NCBI GenBank assembly: GCA_947487845.1
Contig: CANKYC010000019.1
Span: forward strand, 1 to 16,070
Source: Rickettsiales bacterium
Lineage (GTDB): Bacteria; Pseudomonadota; Alphaproteobacteria; Rickettsiales; UBA1997
Length of the DNA: 16,070 nt
Direction of reading: 5' to 3'
Below are positions 15,141 through 16,070 of the stretch, piece by piece. The position numbers and the translations under genes were made by a program. Numbering within the stretch: the stretch's first letter is position 1; each line of letters begins with the position of its first letter. The notes under the pieces are model-generated. The model saw only the letters and a list, made by a program, of their open reading frames with translations, was not told where the DNA came from and made no database searches.

Positions 15141-15506
15141 ATGTCTAGAAGATGTGATTTACTTTCTGTTGGCGTTATGGTTGGAAACAAAGTTTCTCAC
15201 TCAAACCGTAAAACCAGAAGAAGATTTCTACCAAATTTAAAAACAATCTCTTTCAAGAGCGACACTCTTGGATCTGAACTTACTTTGAAAGTTGCCACTT
15301 CTACTCTTAGAACAATCAACAAGTATGGTAACATTGATAACTTCTTAGTGAATTATCGTTCTAACAAACTTAGCGAATCAGCTCAAAAGATTAGAAGACA
15401 AATCAAAAGAAAATTGATTAAACTTGGTAAGCTTGACGAAGTTCAAGTTGTTAAGGTTAAAAAAGAAACTCCAAAAAAAGCAGTTAAAGCGAAAGCAGCT
15501 GCTTAG
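15141..15506 (+). CDS. rpmB: 50S ribosomal protein L28
   Basis: Large-subunit ribosomal protein. The core (1-~95) shows SRRCDLLSVGVMVGNKVSHSNRKTRRRFLPNL, then LGSELTLKVATSTLRTINKYGNIDNFLVNY and a helical end rich in Lys and Arg. The total is 121 residues, longer than the ~78 of enterobacteria and the ~95-100 common in alphaproteobacteria. The extra C-terminus is a low-complexity Lys/Ala/Val tail (VKVKKETPKKAVKAKAAA) resembling the tail on RpoD. No rpmG partner follows; a terminator does. Confidence 0.97.
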   Translation: MSRRCDLLSVGVMVGNKVSHSNRKTRRRFLPNLKTISFKSDTLGSELTLKVATSTLRTINKYGNIDNFLVNYRSNKLSESAQKIRRQIKRKLIKLGKLDEVQVVKVKKETPKKAVKAKAAA

Positions 15507-15525
15507 TTTTTCTTGAGGCAAAAAA

Positions 15526-15567
15526 TTAAAAAACCGACTCTTCAAAAATGAGGAGTCGGTTTTTTTT
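15526..15567 (+). terminator. Strong Rho-independent terminator after rpmB
   Basis: CCGACTCTTC (15534-15543) pairs with GAGGAGTCGG (15550-15559) over 10 bp with one G-U pair, around loop AAAAAT. It is followed by eight Ts (15560-15567) and preceded by an A-rich run, so it could also work in the opposite direction. It lies ~20 bases after the rpmB stop. Confidence 0.93.
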
Positions 15568-15774
15568 ATGTCGGATCATCGAACCTGCGTCGTCAAAATT
15601 CTGGTTGGGGAAATTCTGGTTGGGCGATCGAGCCATCATCTCGAAGACGCAGTTTTTACTTTGGTATAAAATTGGTAACTTGAATAGAGAAGGAGCCTGT
15701 CGCGTAAATCAAACTTTTCGTCGAATTTTTTGCAATTCTGATTTTTTCAAACGCACGCATATCTATATTAAAAC
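15568..15774. other. Gene-poor spacer between the rpmB terminator and the palindromes
   Basis: No convincing gene. It contains a 15-bp tandem duplication (described separately). CTGCGTC (15585-15591) and GACGCAG (15646-15652, followed by TTTTT) are complementary with a 54-base loop and could form a loose hairpin enclosing that duplication. Short frames here match nothing I recognise and have no ribosome-binding site. The base composition up to ~15655 is richer in G+C than the following AT-rich stretch, which may indicate decayed coding sequence or a structured RNA; neither can be shown. Confidence 0.4.
15596..15625. repeat. Tandem 15-bp duplication (two copies)
   Basis: AAATTCTGGTTGGGG (15596-15610) is followed at once by AAATTCTGGTTGGGC (15611-15625), 14 of 15 identical. 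It is consistent with a recent slippage duplication and has no obvious function. Confidence 0.9.
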
Positions 15775-15914
15775 ATCTATCTCTTGATAGAGCCAACGAA
15801 GTATTTTTGGTAAAAATTTGCTCAGAAAATGACGCTATATCACTTGATAAAGCTTATATTTTCAGTCGCAATTTTTTCTCAAAAATACTTCGTTAGCGCT
15901 ATCAAGAGATAGAT
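15775..15914. repeat. Long palindromic repeat A (140 bp hairpin)
   Basis: The left arm begins ATCTATCTCTTGATAG and the right arm ends CTATCAAGAGATAGAT. Complementarity continues inward with few interruptions through AACGAAGTATTTTT/AAAAATACTTCGTT and GAAAAT/ATTTTC to a centre TATCACTTGATA (15838-15849). No protein frame spans it. The inner 93 bp (15804-15896) matches palindrome B read in the opposite direction at about four-fifths of positions, while the outer arms differ. It is not a CRISPR array, because there are no regular direct repeats and spacers. Confidence 0.88.
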
Positions 15915-15936
15915 TTTTTGGATATACCAAAACATA

Positions 15937-16070
15937 AATTTATACTCCCATCCAACAAAGGATTTTTGAGGAAAAATTGCGACAAAGAATAAAAACTGTA
16001 TCAAGTGATACAGTGTTATTCTTCGAGTAAATTTTTACCAAAAAGACGAAGTTGGATGGGAGTATAAATT
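15937..16070. repeat. Long palindromic repeat B (at least 134 bp hairpin, reaches window edge)
   Basis: AATTTATACTCCCATCCAAC at the left is complementary to GTTGGATGGGAGTATAAATT at the right end of the window. The inner arms continue to the centre TATCAAGTGATA (15999-16010), flanked by the perfectly paired CTG/CAG. Its core (15952-16044) is homologous to palindrome A in inverted orientation. The right edge coincides with the last base of the window, so the element may be longer. The two units lie 22 bases apart. Confidence 0.88.

Noticed and set aside
15567..15668. Short 33-codon plus-strand frame starting at the ATG just after the rpmB terminator
   Set aside because: No ribosome-binding site, no family match, and its middle is the 15-bp duplication. 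It may be decayed coding sequence but cannot be supported as a gene.
15693..15700. GAGCCTGT, the same eight bases as the mini-element end, as a second element end
   Set aside because: The match stops after eight bases, there is no flanking TA and no partner inverted repeat within reach, so chance is sufficient.
15548..15787. Plus-strand 79-codon frame after rpmB
   Set aside because: It starts inside the terminator hairpin, crosses the tandem duplication and palindrome edge, and encodes nothing recognisable.
15775..16070. CRISPR array
   Set aside because: The repeats are two palindromes in inverted orientation with no regular spacers or cas genes.

Overview
This window looks like a chromosomal segment of an AT-rich alphaproteobacterium, most likely in or near Rickettsiales. 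I infer this from the low G+C, the Rickettsia-like DnaG, HemH and TlyC/CorC proteins, an E1-beta subunit with no N-terminal lipoyl domain, and a VirB2-type type IV secretion pilin. The lineage is recalled from family knowledge and was not tested by a search. MurB and FtsB point to a cell that still makes peptidoglycan and divides with a divisome.

Left half (1-7512), all on the minus strand. In transcription order it holds an unrecognised 127-aa membrane-anchored protein, pdhA, pdhB, ftsB, a CTP-dependent lipid kinase-like gene, dnaG and the 5' part of rpoD, which runs off the left edge. The genes from pdhA onward are packed with gaps of 1-67 bases or a one-base overlap, so one long transcript could join pyruvate oxidation, division, replication priming and the housekeeping sigma factor. 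A small TA-flanked palindromic element (7024-7129) sits between the 127-aa gene and pdhA and abuts the upstream gene's stop codon exactly.

Right half (7560-15506), all on the plus strand. A tight run znuB-hemH-ybeY-corC/tlyC-GNAT is followed by rplM-rpsI with a clear terminator. Then come rpiB-trmB-murB with overlapping ends, and finally a lone virB2-like pilin gene and rpmB, ended by a strong terminator. The two halves diverge from a 47-base spacer (7513-7559) that holds a palindrome.

Right end (15568-16070). No convincing gene is present. It has a 15-bp tandem duplication and then two adjacent long palindromes (140 and at least 134 bp). These share a 93-bp core and differ at three base pairs by compensatory changes, and they look like a repeat family able to form long hairpins.

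Most of the window is conserved core metabolism and information processing. The less ordinary items are the palindrome family, the stop-codon-abutting mini-element, the lysine-rich histone-H1-like tail on RpoD, the solitary VirB2 gene beside ribosomal genes, the polyprenol/diacylglycerol kinase homologue and the unknown acidic membrane protein. I found no phage, CRISPR array, intact insertion sequence, tRNA or rRNA.
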